Assembly: GCA_949292445.1 (NCBI GenBank)
Contig: CASEZU010000080.1
Span: 1 to 14,842 of the forward strand
DNA: 14,842 bases
Direction of reading: 5' to 3'
Source of the DNA: an uncultured Spirochaetales bacterium
Lineage (GTDB): Bacteria > Spirochaetota > Spirochaetia > Sphaerochaetales > Sphaerochaetaceae
The notes beneath the pieces were generated by a model that saw only the letters and a list, made by a program, of their open reading frames with translations, was not told the DNA's origin and ran no database searches. Numbering within the stretch: the first letter of the stretch is position 1; every line of letters starts with the position of its first letter. This document shows, piece after piece, positions 1 to 5,672 of this stretch. A program made the translations under genes and the position numbers.

Positions 1-807
1 AGGCCCTTTGATAATTGTGAATATACTCTGAACCTTTTAGAGAAAGGCGAGGTTTTCTTCGCCCCTCCCGCATCATTTAATGATCTTTTCGATACACGGT
101 TTCCTGTCTGCTCCGCTGATGGAATGAAGATAGAAAGAGCCGCGAGGACGATTGAAGATGCCAGAGAGAATCAGATGGCTGTATTTTGTCTATCAGAGGT
201 TCCAGACTCAATACCTATGTGGACTTATTATGGTGGCAATAATGCTGGTATTTGCGTTGGGTTGCGTCTGACTAGGTGCAGTGAGAATCAATATGGATTA
301 AAGCTCAGGGATGGCGAAGTCATTCTAAGAGCTGATTTATCAACATCTCCTATGCCGGCATATCGAGTTCTGTATAACAGGCAGATACAGCCTTATGTAA
401 ATCTTGATAATGCGAATAGTGAAAATGTCATGGCTACATTTGAATTCCTTTTCAACAAACCAGAACAGCTCAGCCATGAAAGGGAAATCAGAGTAGTTGT
501 TCCAAGGGATATGGTTGCAAAGGAATGGCCGGAAAAGGATTTCAATGGAACCGTTTTCCATCTGGATAAAGGTGTTATTGAGAGCATCTATTTAGGTCCG
601 GCTTTTGACTATTGCAAGAACCTTGGTGTTATCAAGGATCTTATAAAGAGCAATGATACTGCATGTAGCCGGGCAAGGTTATATCAGATTGTACCTCATA
701 AGAAATACTATCGGTTAGAGCACAAGGAAATCCCATTTGACTACCTTGATGAATTCCATGATTATATGGTTTCAAATTATAAGCGGCTTTGGGGAAATAA
801 CGGGTAA
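1..807 (+). CDS. DUF2971-family protein, 5' end outside the window
   Basis: The frame stays open from base 1, so the start lies upstream and 268 codons are visible before the TAA at 805-807. The first residues (EKGEVFFAPPASFNDLFD) match the conserved start of DUF2971 proteins, where a phrase like 'fs.P..FNDPFD' is typical. Next come FCLSEVPDSIPMWTYYGG and NAGICVGLRL, the usual 'cFse..ds..mW..Ya....G.ci.f' block, and then HEREIRVVVP, the usual 'yE.EiRiv' block. The ATG at 124 lies inside the domain and is not the true start. DUF2971 has no agreed biochemical role, and its members are often scattered in accessory regions. Base composition is AT-rich like the neighbouring mobile element and unlike the housekeeping genes further on. 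The gene converges on the minus-strand passenger gene with a 36-base gap. Its stop codon lies inside the candidate left end of the ISL3 element, so the last residues could have been changed by the insertion. The family call is fairly sure; the function is unknown. Confidence 0.75.
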   Translation, partial: RPFDNCEYTLNLLEKGEVFFAPPASFNDLFDTRFPVCSADGMKIERAARTIEDARENQMAVFCLSEVPDSIPMWTYYGGNNAGICVGLRLTRCSENQYGLKLRDGEVILRADLSTSPMPAYRVLYNRQIQPYVNLDNANSENVMATFEFLFNKPEQLSHEREIRVVVPRDMVAKEWPEKDFNGTVFHLDKGVIESIYLGPAFDYCKNLGVIKDLIKSNDTACSRARLYQIVPHKKYYRLEHKEIPFDYLDEFHDYMVSNYKRLWGNNG

Positions 808-811
808 GGTA

Positions 812-827
812 AGGTTTAGGGGGTTAT
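812..827 (+). repeat. Candidate distal inverted-repeat copy of the ISL3 element
   Basis: These 16 bases match the reverse complement of the block at 2672-2687 at 11 of 16 positions by direct comparison. Together with the GGGTA at 802-806 they are the best candidate I found for the second terminus. The match could be chance, because both sequences are rich in G and T. Confidence 0.3.
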
Positions 828-843
828 TCAAGCCATAGAATAA

Positions 844-1308
844 TCAGAGACATTCAATCCTTCTGATTGTTTTATGAATGGTTTCAGCTATTGATCGCCT
901 TGCAAATAGATTGATATAGGCTTCTCTGTGCCTATTATTATCTCTTTTGCTGTCAGGTATCTCTGATATCCAGATAATCTCTGTTTCGGTAAATACGACC
1001 GGACCACCAAAAGGAAAAGCCATTCCTTTGCTTGTTTCCAGTTTTGCTAGAGCAGCAATCCGCGGATTATGCTTAAGAAGATTAAATGCGTACTGGATTG
1101 CTTGATAGAAACTATCAGACTCAATTGATTTATCATTGCTCTTTACAAATTCAAAGAACGATGAGATTGCTCCGATTGTTCCGAATAAATATGCATAGAC
1201 ATACTTCATATCAGCATTGTTCTGATTCTTGCACTCTTCAATTGCCTCGAATAGTGCAGAAGATAGTATTTCAATGTTGTTGAGATATATCTCTTTATTG
1301 TTATCCAT
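844..1308 (-). CDS. Unrecognised 154-residue protein, coupled passenger of the ISL3 transposase
   Basis: I do not recognise this family. I chose the ATG at 1308 because a strong ribosome site, GGGAGGA, precedes it by five bases. A longer version from 1332 would lack such a site. The start overlaps the transposase stop in the eight bases ATGGATAA, so translation is probably coupled to transposase translation. The protein is soluble, with no signal peptide or membrane segment. Residues 1-85 look mostly helical, with a hydrophobic stretch (YAYLFGTIGAISSFFEF, about 38-54) and YAFNLLKHNPR at 73-83. A short segment with KGMAFPFGGPVVF (94-106) and EIIWISEIP (110-118) follows, and then a basic C-terminus. 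The codon choice is AT-rich like the transposase. It may be a regulator of transposition or unrelated cargo; nothing in the sequence decides between them. No terminator is visible after its stop. Confidence 0.7.
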   Translation of the reverse strand: MDNNKEIYLNNIEILSSALFEAIEECKNQNNADMKYVYAYLFGTIGAISSFFEFVKSNDKSIESDSFYQAIQYAFNLLKHNPRIAALAKLETSKGMAFPFGGPVVFTETEIIWISEIPDSKRDNNRHREAYINLFARRSIAETIHKTIRRIECL

Positions 1309-2563
1309 TTGATTCCTCCCAGTCGAAGTCATTAAAGTCGAAATGTCCGTATGATGGAGTTGTCTCTTTCATGAAAACGACCTTATCGCGGAGGATATCA
1401 AATGAATACCCTCTGCCTTCTCCTGCAATTTCCTTGATGCGATTATTGAGGCTTTCTGTCTGAGCATTAGTGCGGTTGTCACCTGCAAGGTCAAAGTAAG
1501 CGAAAATCTCATCATGCCAGTTGCTTACAGTAGCCATGAATCCATCGAATTCCATTATATTCTCTTCATGGCATGACTCACACCATTCTTTGTACATCTT
1601 CTCTGCTTCGGTTTTGGTCTTTGCAGTTGCATATATGCTTCTGAAAGCTTCTTTCAGAAGGTATGGTGTCTCAAATTGGGGATAATCCTTAAATAGTTCC
1701 TGTATGCGTTTATATTGCACCTCTGTCAGATTCTCACTGCTGGTTAAGATAAGAAACCTATTATTCTTCAGGCTGGCTCTTTCTTTCTGTTCTTTGATCT
1801 TGCTGGATATTCCTTTCCTGATACGTTCTAACACCTTCAGAAGTTCTTTGATAACATGAAAACGATCTATAACGATAGGAATATCCGGGAATAACGTAGC
1901 TACAGCATCCCTGTATGGTCTCCACATATCAATTGTCACCCATCGTAGACGTTCTGGTTCAGCCATGTTCTTCAAGACATTTTTCACAGTCTCCATCGAA
2001 CGTGATTCGGTCATTTCGATAATATGTCCAGTTTCCTTATTAACTTCAACAAAAACACAGTAATAGTTATGCTGGAAATGGACTTCATCAATTCCAAGGA
2101 CCTGTGGCATGGTAAGTACATAATCCTTTCTAAGATCCTGTACACGTTCTTTGAACAGCTCCTTTATTTTCGTATCAGAAAAGTCATAAAGCTTACCGAG
2201 CTGGGCGAATGGCATGTTGATGGATTCATTCTTAATTTGCTCTTTCAGGCGTATTGTCATATGCCCTTCGATAGACGGATATTCAGGTCTGATAATAGCT
2301 TTGCAGTTCGCGCATCGGTAAGCTTTGCCTTTGATAAGAAGTCCAGTACGATGCCCAAACACGGTGAGATCTTTTACCTTTCTCTCCGCATCTCTATGGA
2401 TGTGTAATGTAGTAGAATGGCACTCCGGACATTCACTGGGGCGGTTCCTTGGAATAAGCACATAGAGATAATCACCGTTGCTGTTTTCCTTTCGGGACTC
2501 GACTCTGAACTCAGGTAATCCGATATCATAAGGTTCAGTAGTGGTTTTCAGATCATCAGGCAT
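1301..2563 (-). CDS. ISL3-family transposase
   Basis: This is a DDE transposase that cuts and rejoins the element ends. The 420-residue form starts at ATG 2563, behind GGAGG with five bases of spacing; a GTG at 2611 would add 16 residues but has no good ribosome site. The N-terminus holds a zinc-finger-like set of cysteines, CPEC at 45-48 and CANC at 84-87. A helix-turn-helix-like region follows at about 100-150. The catalytic acids fit the ISL3 pattern: the Asp in LGIDEVHF (159), the Asp in VTIDMWRPYRDAV (212) and the Glu in NAQTESLNNRIKE (370), followed by the family's GRGYSF motif. IDRFHVIK at about 232-239 is also typical. The frame is unbroken and the length is normal, so the enzyme is probably active. 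The stop overlaps the passenger start. Codon use is more AT-rich than in the chromosomal genes to the right. Confidence 0.93.
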   Translation of the reverse strand: MPDDLKTTTEPYDIGLPEFRVESRKENSNGDYLYVLIPRNRPSECPECHSTTLHIHRDAERKVKDLTVFGHRTGLLIKGKAYRCANCKAIIRPEYPSIEGHMTIRLKEQIKNESINMPFAQLGKLYDFSDTKIKELFKERVQDLRKDYVLTMPQVLGIDEVHFQHNYYCVFVEVNKETGHIIEMTESRSMETVKNVLKNMAEPERLRWVTIDMWRPYRDAVATLFPDIPIVIDRFHVIKELLKVLERIRKGISSKIKEQKERASLKNNRFLILTSSENLTEVQYKRIQELFKDYPQFETPYLLKEAFRSIYATAKTKTEAEKMYKEWCESCHEENIMEFDGFMATVSNWHDEIFAYFDLAGDNRTNAQTESLNNRIKEIAGEGRGYSFDILRDKVVFMKETTPSYGHFDFNDFDWEESNG

Positions 2564-2580
2564 AGCTTCCTCCGTACTAG

Positions 2581-2597
2581 GGAATATAGCATATTCC
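2581..2597. promoter_or_regulatory. Perfect 7-base palindrome at the transposase promoter (operator-like)
   Basis: GGAATAT and ATATTCC flank a three-base centre (AGC), giving a perfect dyad. It overlaps the candidate -10 of the transposase gene and lies about 18 bases before its start codon. Such a placement is typical of a repressor site, but the protein that would bind is unknown. The element's own products are obvious candidates. Confidence 0.45.
2583..2591 (-). promoter_or_regulatory. Candidate extended -10 promoter for the transposase gene
   Basis: On the minus strand this reads TGCTATATT, an extended -10 motif (TG, one base, then TATATT). I see no convincing -35 box upstream. The predicted start of transcription would fall just before the GGAGG ribosome site, giving a very short leader. 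Confidence 0.35.
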
Positions 2598-2626
2598 AAG
2601 GGAATTTCCACCTTTTTCTTTGGATA

Positions 2627-2642
2627 AAACCACCAAAAACTT
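2627..2642 (-). repeat. Subterminal direct repeat of the ISL3 end, inner copy
   Basis: AAACCACCAAAAACTT matches the outer copy at 2672-2687 at 14 of 16 positions. The two copies are 45 bases apart start to start, close to four helical turns, so they would face the same side of the DNA. This suggests paired transposase binding sites. Confidence 0.5.
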
Positions 2643-2666
2643 GGTTGCTATACTTTGATTGTTTTC

Positions 2667-2696
2667 ATCCGAAACCACCGAAAACCTCGGATACCC
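2667..2696 (-). repeat. Candidate transposase-proximal terminal repeat of the ISL3 element
   Basis: This stretch contains the outer copy of the subterminal repeat (AAACCACCGAAAACCT, 2672-2687). It also holds a short dyad, with ATCCGA at 2667-2672 and TCGGAT at 2687-2692. The outermost bases read GGGTATCC inward on the minus strand; ISL3 ends typically begin with G residues. It sits about 100 bases before the transposase start. Confidence 0.5.
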
Positions 2697-2707
2697 ATTT
2701 TTTTTCA

Positions 2708-3466
2708 TCAGGTTGTTTCCGCTGCAAGTACGGAAGAGGGCAGGAGACGCCTCATTGCAAGTTCTGCCATTTTCTCGCCGAAGACAGCCGTCACATAGGG
2801 GAGAGAACCAAGCACGAGCCTCTTCCTGCCGTTTCCTGCGTCCTCCGCATCCGGATCCTCCTCCGGGCTGATATAGCGGAAATTGACCTTCTCTGGTGAG
2901 AAGACGCATTCAACTCCCCGTCCTATTCCTCTCTTCCGCAGCCCTGAGCGGACCTGCTTCGCCAGCGGGCATCCCCAGGTGTCCATCACATCGCCTGTAC
3001 GGATGAGTGATGTATCCTTTCTTAGCGCAGCCCCCATTGATGATATAATCAGGAGGCCGTTCCTGCAGGCATGTTCTATCAGATCGAGCTTGGCACTTAC
3101 GGTATCGATGCAGTCAAGGACAATATCGGCGCCATTTATGAATTGATCAATGTTATTCTCTCCGAGCTTTTCCGGAATGGCTGCGACATCGCACTCGGGG
3201 TTTATGTCGAGGATTCGCTCTCTCATCACTTCGGTCTTCAGCCTTCCCACCGTCGAATGCAGCGCTATTATCTGGCGGTTTATATTGCTCTCGGAGACTG
3301 TGTCGAAATCGAGGATCCTCAGATGCCCGATGCCGCAGCGGGCGAGCATTTCAACCGCATAGCCTCCGACTGCTCCCACTCCAGCGACTGCCACGGTTTT
3401 CTCTCCGAGCTGGCTGACGCTTTCCTCTCCGATGAATCTCGCTATTCGCTGGAACTGTTCCCTCAC
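2708..3466 (-). CDS. tcdA: TcdA-like (CsdL) tRNA threonylcarbamoyladenosine dehydratase, E1/ThiF fold
   Basis: This enzyme family uses ATP to dehydrate t6A37 in ANN-decoding tRNAs into the cyclic form ct6A. The nucleotide-binding loop GVGAVGGYAVEMLARCGIG is near residues 29-47 and is followed by the adenylation motif LDFDTVSESNINRQ. Later come ADIVLDCID, CPLAKQVRSGLRKRGI (TcdA proteins have 'DPLA..vR..LRkrGi') and the C-terminal GSLPYVTAVFGEKMAE. These features fit TcdA better than ThiF or MoeB, and I see no CxxC zinc pairs. I chose the GTG at 3466 because AAGGAGG lies seven bases upstream; this gives 252 residues, near the family's roughly 270. The GTG overlaps the TGA of the TatD-like gene (GTGA), implying coupled translation. 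Reading further upstream to 3544 would run deep into the neighbour. The C-terminus ends next to the ISL3 element but looks complete. Confidence 0.85.
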   Translation of the reverse strand: MREQFQRIARFIGEESVSQLGEKTVAVAGVGAVGGYAVEMLARCGIGHLRILDFDTVSESNINRQIIALHSTVGRLKTEVMRERILDINPECDVAAIPEKLGENNIDQFINGADIVLDCIDTVSAKLDLIEHACRNGLLIISSMGAALRKDTSLIRTGDVMDTWGCPLAKQVRSGLRKRGIGRGVECVFSPEKVNFRYISPEEDPDAEDAGNGRKRLVLGSLPYVTAVFGEKMAELAMRRLLPSSVLAAETT

Positions 3467-4077
3467 GGCAGCACCTCCTTCATAATGGCCTCCGTCCTTT
3501 TTCCCGTATCGACGCCTGTCAGTTCTGAAAGCTCTCTGTTCCATGCGCAGAGAGCCTCTGCCTCATCTTTTCCTGCCTTCATGTCAGTTTCTGTCACGAA
3601 GGGGAGGGAAAGGAGCTGCATGAAGCTCTTTGCTTTCCTTGCTCTGGGGGAGAGGGAGATGATTCCTCCGATGCTGATGAAGCGCTCAGCCATCTCCAGA
3701 GAGCCTGTGTATCCGTGAAGGAGAAAACGTTTTATTCCAGCTTCCCTGAGCATTTCATATACAGCGCCGTATTCCCTGACAGTGTGTATCACCGCAAACC
3801 TGCTGTATGCGGCAGCTGTTTCCAGTGCTTTCCGGAATACGGCCTTCTGACTCTCCATATCCGGGAATCTTCTGTCGAGTCCTATCTCACCGATGGAGAA
3901 GCCTTTTGAAGCAGCTTCCTCCAGCAGGATAAAATCCGGGTGTCTCCCGCCTTCAGGAATGGTTCCTAGCGCCTTGTATCTGTATCGGAGGAGCATGGGA
4001 TACTCATCGGTGGATGCTGTGCAGATCAGCGCCTCGTGGCAAATTGTCTCTCCCGGGTGGGCATGGGCATCGAACAT
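3463..4077 (-). CDS. TatD-family metal-dependent hydrolase (short form)
   Basis: This is an amidohydrolase-fold protein of the TatD group, whose characterised members are metal-dependent DNases. All the metal ligands expected from the family can be seen: FDAHAHPG at the N-terminus (HxH), GEIGLD (Glu), AVIHTVRE (His), LLHGYTGS (His) and FVTETD (Asp). From ATG 4077 it has 204 residues, against about 260 for typical TatD. The missing part lies after ETD, where the usual 'P...P...R.NEP' segment and the C-terminal 'T..N...lF' motif are absent. An ATG at 4107 would add ten residues (LRLRGYHHHM) but lies only five bases past a terminator stem, so I prefer 4077, where family homology begins. No strong ribosome site is visible for either. 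It overlaps the tcdA-like gene by four bases. The family is clear; the substrate is not. Confidence 0.8.
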   Translation of the reverse strand: MFDAHAHPGETICHEALICTASTDEYPMLLRYRYKALGTIPEGGRHPDFILLEEAASKGFSIGEIGLDRRFPDMESQKAVFRKALETAAAYSRFAVIHTVREYGAVYEMLREAGIKRFLLHGYTGSLEMAERFISIGGIISLSPRARKAKSFMQLLSLPFVTETDMKAGKDEAEALCAWNRELSELTGVDTGKRTEAIMKEVLP

Positions 4078-4108
4078 ATGATGATGATAGCCTCGCAGGC
4101 GCAGCATG

Positions 4109-4137
4109 AAAAGTCCGGCTCCGCGGAGAAGCCGGAC
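4109..4137 (-). terminator. Rho-independent terminator after the lipoprotein gene
   Basis: On the minus strand an eight-base stem (GTCCGGCT and AGCCGGAC, 4113-4120 with 4130-4137) with a nine-base loop is followed by TTTTC. The T run is short. The hairpin lies 17 bases past the lipoprotein stop codon and just upstream of the TatD-like gene. It therefore probably separates the two, or lowers read-through. Confidence 0.65.
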
Positions 4138-4154
4138 AAGGCGGTGTCTTCTAG

Positions 4155-5141
4155 TTAGTATCTGGACTGTCTGCCGATCAGGACATCCTCTCCGTCAATC
4201 GTGAGCGAATAGCTTGGGAAACGGAAGTAGCGGTCCTCCATGGCATCTATTTCACCGCTGAACGAGATGGTGTGTTTCTCTCCGTTCACGATGTATTTTC
4301 CTCCGATGCTGCCGTCGAATGAGAAATAGTCATCATCGAATCTCTCTCCTTCCTCGATTGAGGCATCGACTGTTATCTCTTCCAGAGTGACGCGGAATCC
4401 GTCATCGCTTTCCGAGAAGCCTCTCATCGTTACGCGGATGTCGGCTTTTCCGTTATTATTCCGCTCGGTGAAGCTGTAGCTGCCGCTTATCCCCGCACCG
4501 TTCCACATTTCGATATTGAACTCGGCTATATCGGCAGCAATGATTTCCGTGTCATCATCTCCCGGTTCTTCACGTCCGACAGTGACGGTTCCTTTCAGCC
4601 AGCCTCTGTCAACACTGTATTCGCCAGGTCTCCTGTCCTCGAGATACTCGACTGATTCCTCTATGATCTCATTGAGTTCGTCGAAGGCTTCATCAAAACC
4701 GCTGAGGAATGCCAGGAAAGCTATACGCTGGGAACGTGTCATCGCCTGCGGAAGACGGGAGGCATTAACACTCTGATCATCAACAGTCACATCTGTACTC
4801 CCGTTATCTGCTGTCAGAACGAACTCTGGGCCTGCAGTGCCGTCGGGATAGGTGAGACGGAGCCTTGCTGCCGTGATTGTCCCGTCATCTCCCGTCTGGA
4901 TAGTTCCTGTGATGCGCGATCCGTCATCAGCCTTGAAACTGTTTATTGTATAGCTGTTTCCGGCAATGCTGACAGCCGGATCCGTGCCGGCTGATCCTAT
5001 GGCTTCAGCCATTGCCCTGACTGTCACTTCAGCGGCGGCCTGGCCGGTCGGATGTGTGTCTGCAGATGGACTGCATCCTGTCAGTAAAGCTGCCATAAGG
5101 AGTCCCCCGATGGCGGCCCTGATAATGATGTGTCGCTTCAT
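4155..5141 (-). CDS. Orphan lipoprotein of unknown function
   Basis: I do not recognise a domain family. The N-terminus is a lipoprotein signal: basic MKRHIIIR, a hydrophobic core (AAIGGLLMAALL) and a lipobox LTGC with the lipidated Cys at residue 23. The mature protein of about 306 residues is rich in Asp, Glu, Gly, Ser and Thr, with many alternating hydrophobic stretches (for example FRVTLEEITVDASI and KYIVNGEKHTISFSGEI). It is probably largely beta-sheet, and it includes one helical stretch around LSGFDEAFDELNEIIEESVEYLED. This suggests a secreted, membrane-anchored beta-rich protein. The ATG at 5141 is preceded by AAAGGAG at seven bases of spacing. It stands alone, with its own promoter and terminator. 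It could be a surface or periplasmic lipoprotein as is common in spirochaetes, but the sequence does not show its role. Confidence 0.85.
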   Translation of the reverse strand: MKRHIIIRAAIGGLLMAALLTGCSPSADTHPTGQAAAEVTVRAMAEAIGSAGTDPAVSIAGNSYTINSFKADDGSRITGTIQTGDDGTITAARLRLTYPDGTAGPEFVLTADNGSTDVTVDDQSVNASRLPQAMTRSQRIAFLAFLSGFDEAFDELNEIIEESVEYLEDRRPGEYSVDRGWLKGTVTVGREEPGDDDTEIIAADIAEFNIEMWNGAGISGSYSFTERNNNGKADIRVTMRGFSESDDGFRVTLEEITVDASIEEGERFDDDYFSFDGSIGGKYIVNGEKHTISFSGEIDAMEDRYFRFPSYSLTIDGEDVLIGRQSRY

Positions 5142-5161
5142 ATCTGTGCTCCTTTGTTCTG

Positions 5162-5189
5162 ATTATCCCATGCCGATCGGCGGCGGCAA
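5162..5189 (-). promoter_or_regulatory. Sigma-70-type promoter for the lipoprotein gene
   Basis: On the minus strand TTGCCG (5184-5189) and GATAAT (5162-5167) are separated by 16 bases. Transcription would begin about ten bases before the AAAGGAG ribosome site, giving a short leader. Confidence 0.6.
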
Positions 5190-5200
5190 CTGCAGAAAAC

Positions 5201-5226
5201 ATGGGAGTTTTCTCCGATTTTCCCAT
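5201..5226. repeat. Inverted repeat in the divergent lipoprotein/rpsF intergenic region
   Basis: ATGGGA at 5201-5206 and TCCCAT at 5221-5226 form a perfect six-base dyad around 14 bases. It lies upstream of the lipoprotein -35 box. It could be an operator or chance; it is too loosely spaced to be a good terminator. Confidence 0.3.
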
Positions 5227-5285
5227 TCTCATGACCCGTACGTAAGTTTTCAGCAATATATTCTTGTCCTGCATTGAGTAGAATG

Positions 5286-5315
5286 TTGACTTTCAGGCGG
5301 TTTGGATGATATAAA
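5286..5315 (+). promoter_or_regulatory. Sigma-70-type promoter for the rpsF operon
   Basis: TTGACT (5286-5291) and TATAAA (5310-5315) are separated by 18 bases. The predicted start is near 5322, leaving a leader of about 55 bases before the rpsF ATG. Confidence 0.7.
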
Positions 5316-5324
5316 CCATTGACC

Positions 5325-5361
5325 TCTTTATCCGGGCGTATGTCCGGATCGATTCTAAAGA
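5325..5361 (+). promoter_or_regulatory. Two-helix rpsF leader, candidate S6:S18 autoregulatory site
   Basis: An outer helix pairs TCTTTA (5325-5330) with TAAAGA (5356-5361). Directly inside it, TCCGG (5331-5335) pairs with CCGGA (5344-5348) under an eight-base loop. Seven unpaired bases (5349-5355) remain on the 3' side. A hairpin with an asymmetric internal loop and a conserved CCG in the rpsF leader is the known binding site of the S6:S18 pair in many bacteria. This one has a similar plan and contains CCG, but I cannot confirm that the bases match the consensus. Confidence 0.35.
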
Positions 5362-5376
5362 CCACAAGGAGGAACC

Positions 5377-5664
5377 ATGATCCAGAATTATGAGTTCACA
5401 GTCATCTTCGATGCAGACGAAGAGAAGACAAAGGCCGGCCTCGAGCTTGTGAAGAGCACATTCGAGCGCTGCGGCGCAGAGATCACAAAGGAAGAGGACC
5501 TCGGCGTCAAGACACTTGCTTACATCATCAGGAAGCAGGAGAAGGGCCACTATGTCTATTTCGAGCTCAAGGCTGACACAGCATCCATCGCACAGATGAG
5601 CCGCGTATTCCAGCTCTCGACGCTCGTTCTCAAATTCCTGTTCGTCAATCCGGAAAGGAAATAA
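5377..5664 (+). CDS. rpsF: 30S ribosomal protein S6
   Basis: S6 binds the platform of the small ribosomal subunit together with S18. The 95-residue protein has the normal length and pattern: MIQNYEFTVIFDAD at the N-terminus, GVKTLAYIIRKQEKGHYVYFELKAD in the middle (LAY.I.K...G.Y....F is diagnostic), and VLKFLFVNPERK at the end. AAGGAGG lies four bases before the ATG at 5377. It is the first gene of an operon with ssb, rpsR, a membrane protein gene and rplI, a classic order. A structured leader lies upstream, so S6:S18 feedback control is possible. Confidence 0.97.
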   Translation: MIQNYEFTVIFDADEEKTKAGLELVKSTFERCGAEITKEEDLGVKTLAYIIRKQEKGHYVYFELKADTASIAQMSRVFQLSTLVLKFLFVNPERK

Positions 5665-5672
5665 GAGCGCTT

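Larger units (their letters stand above)
802..2696 (-). mobile_element. ISL3-family insertion sequence with a passenger gene (boundaries tentative)
   Basis: This unit comprises an intact ISL3-type transposase gene, a small gene coupled to its 3' end, and candidate ends. Read inward on the minus strand, the transposase-proximal end starts at 2696 with GGGTATCCGAGGTTTTCGGT. Read inward on the plus strand, the distal candidate starts at 802 with GGGTAAGGTAAGGTTTAGGG. The two share GGGTA at the tip and an AGGTTT..GG.GG block about ten bases in, but the alignment needs a one-base shift and is imperfect. I see no 8-base target duplication: the flanks are gaaataac on the left and attttttt on the right. 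The right end lies 11 bases beyond the stop codon of the tcdA-like gene, so that gene was not broken. The transposase identification is strong, the right boundary is moderate and the left boundary is weak. Confidence 0.5.

Noticed and set aside
943..960. RDNNRH in the passenger protein as a HEPN RNase motif (R-x4-H)
   Set aside because: The short pattern is common by chance, and it sits in a charged C-terminal stretch without other HEPN features that I can recognise.
794..2704. 8-base target-site duplication around the ISL3 element
   Set aside because: The eight bases before 802 (gaaataac) and after 2696 (attttttt) do not match, and shifting the ends by a few bases did not help.
2577..2909. 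Minus-strand open frame bridging the tcdA 3' end and the transposase leader
   Set aside because: It spans the element boundary and overlaps tcdA in another frame; there is no homology and no good start.
3071..3718. Open frame of about 215 codons on the plus strand opposite tcdA and tatD
   Set aside because: It lies wholly antisense to two genes with clear family motifs and shows no recognisable protein features.
5319..5347. Second promoter starting at TTGACC (5319-5324)
   Set aside because: No acceptable -10 box lies 16-18 bases downstream; the bases there are part of the CCGG hairpin.
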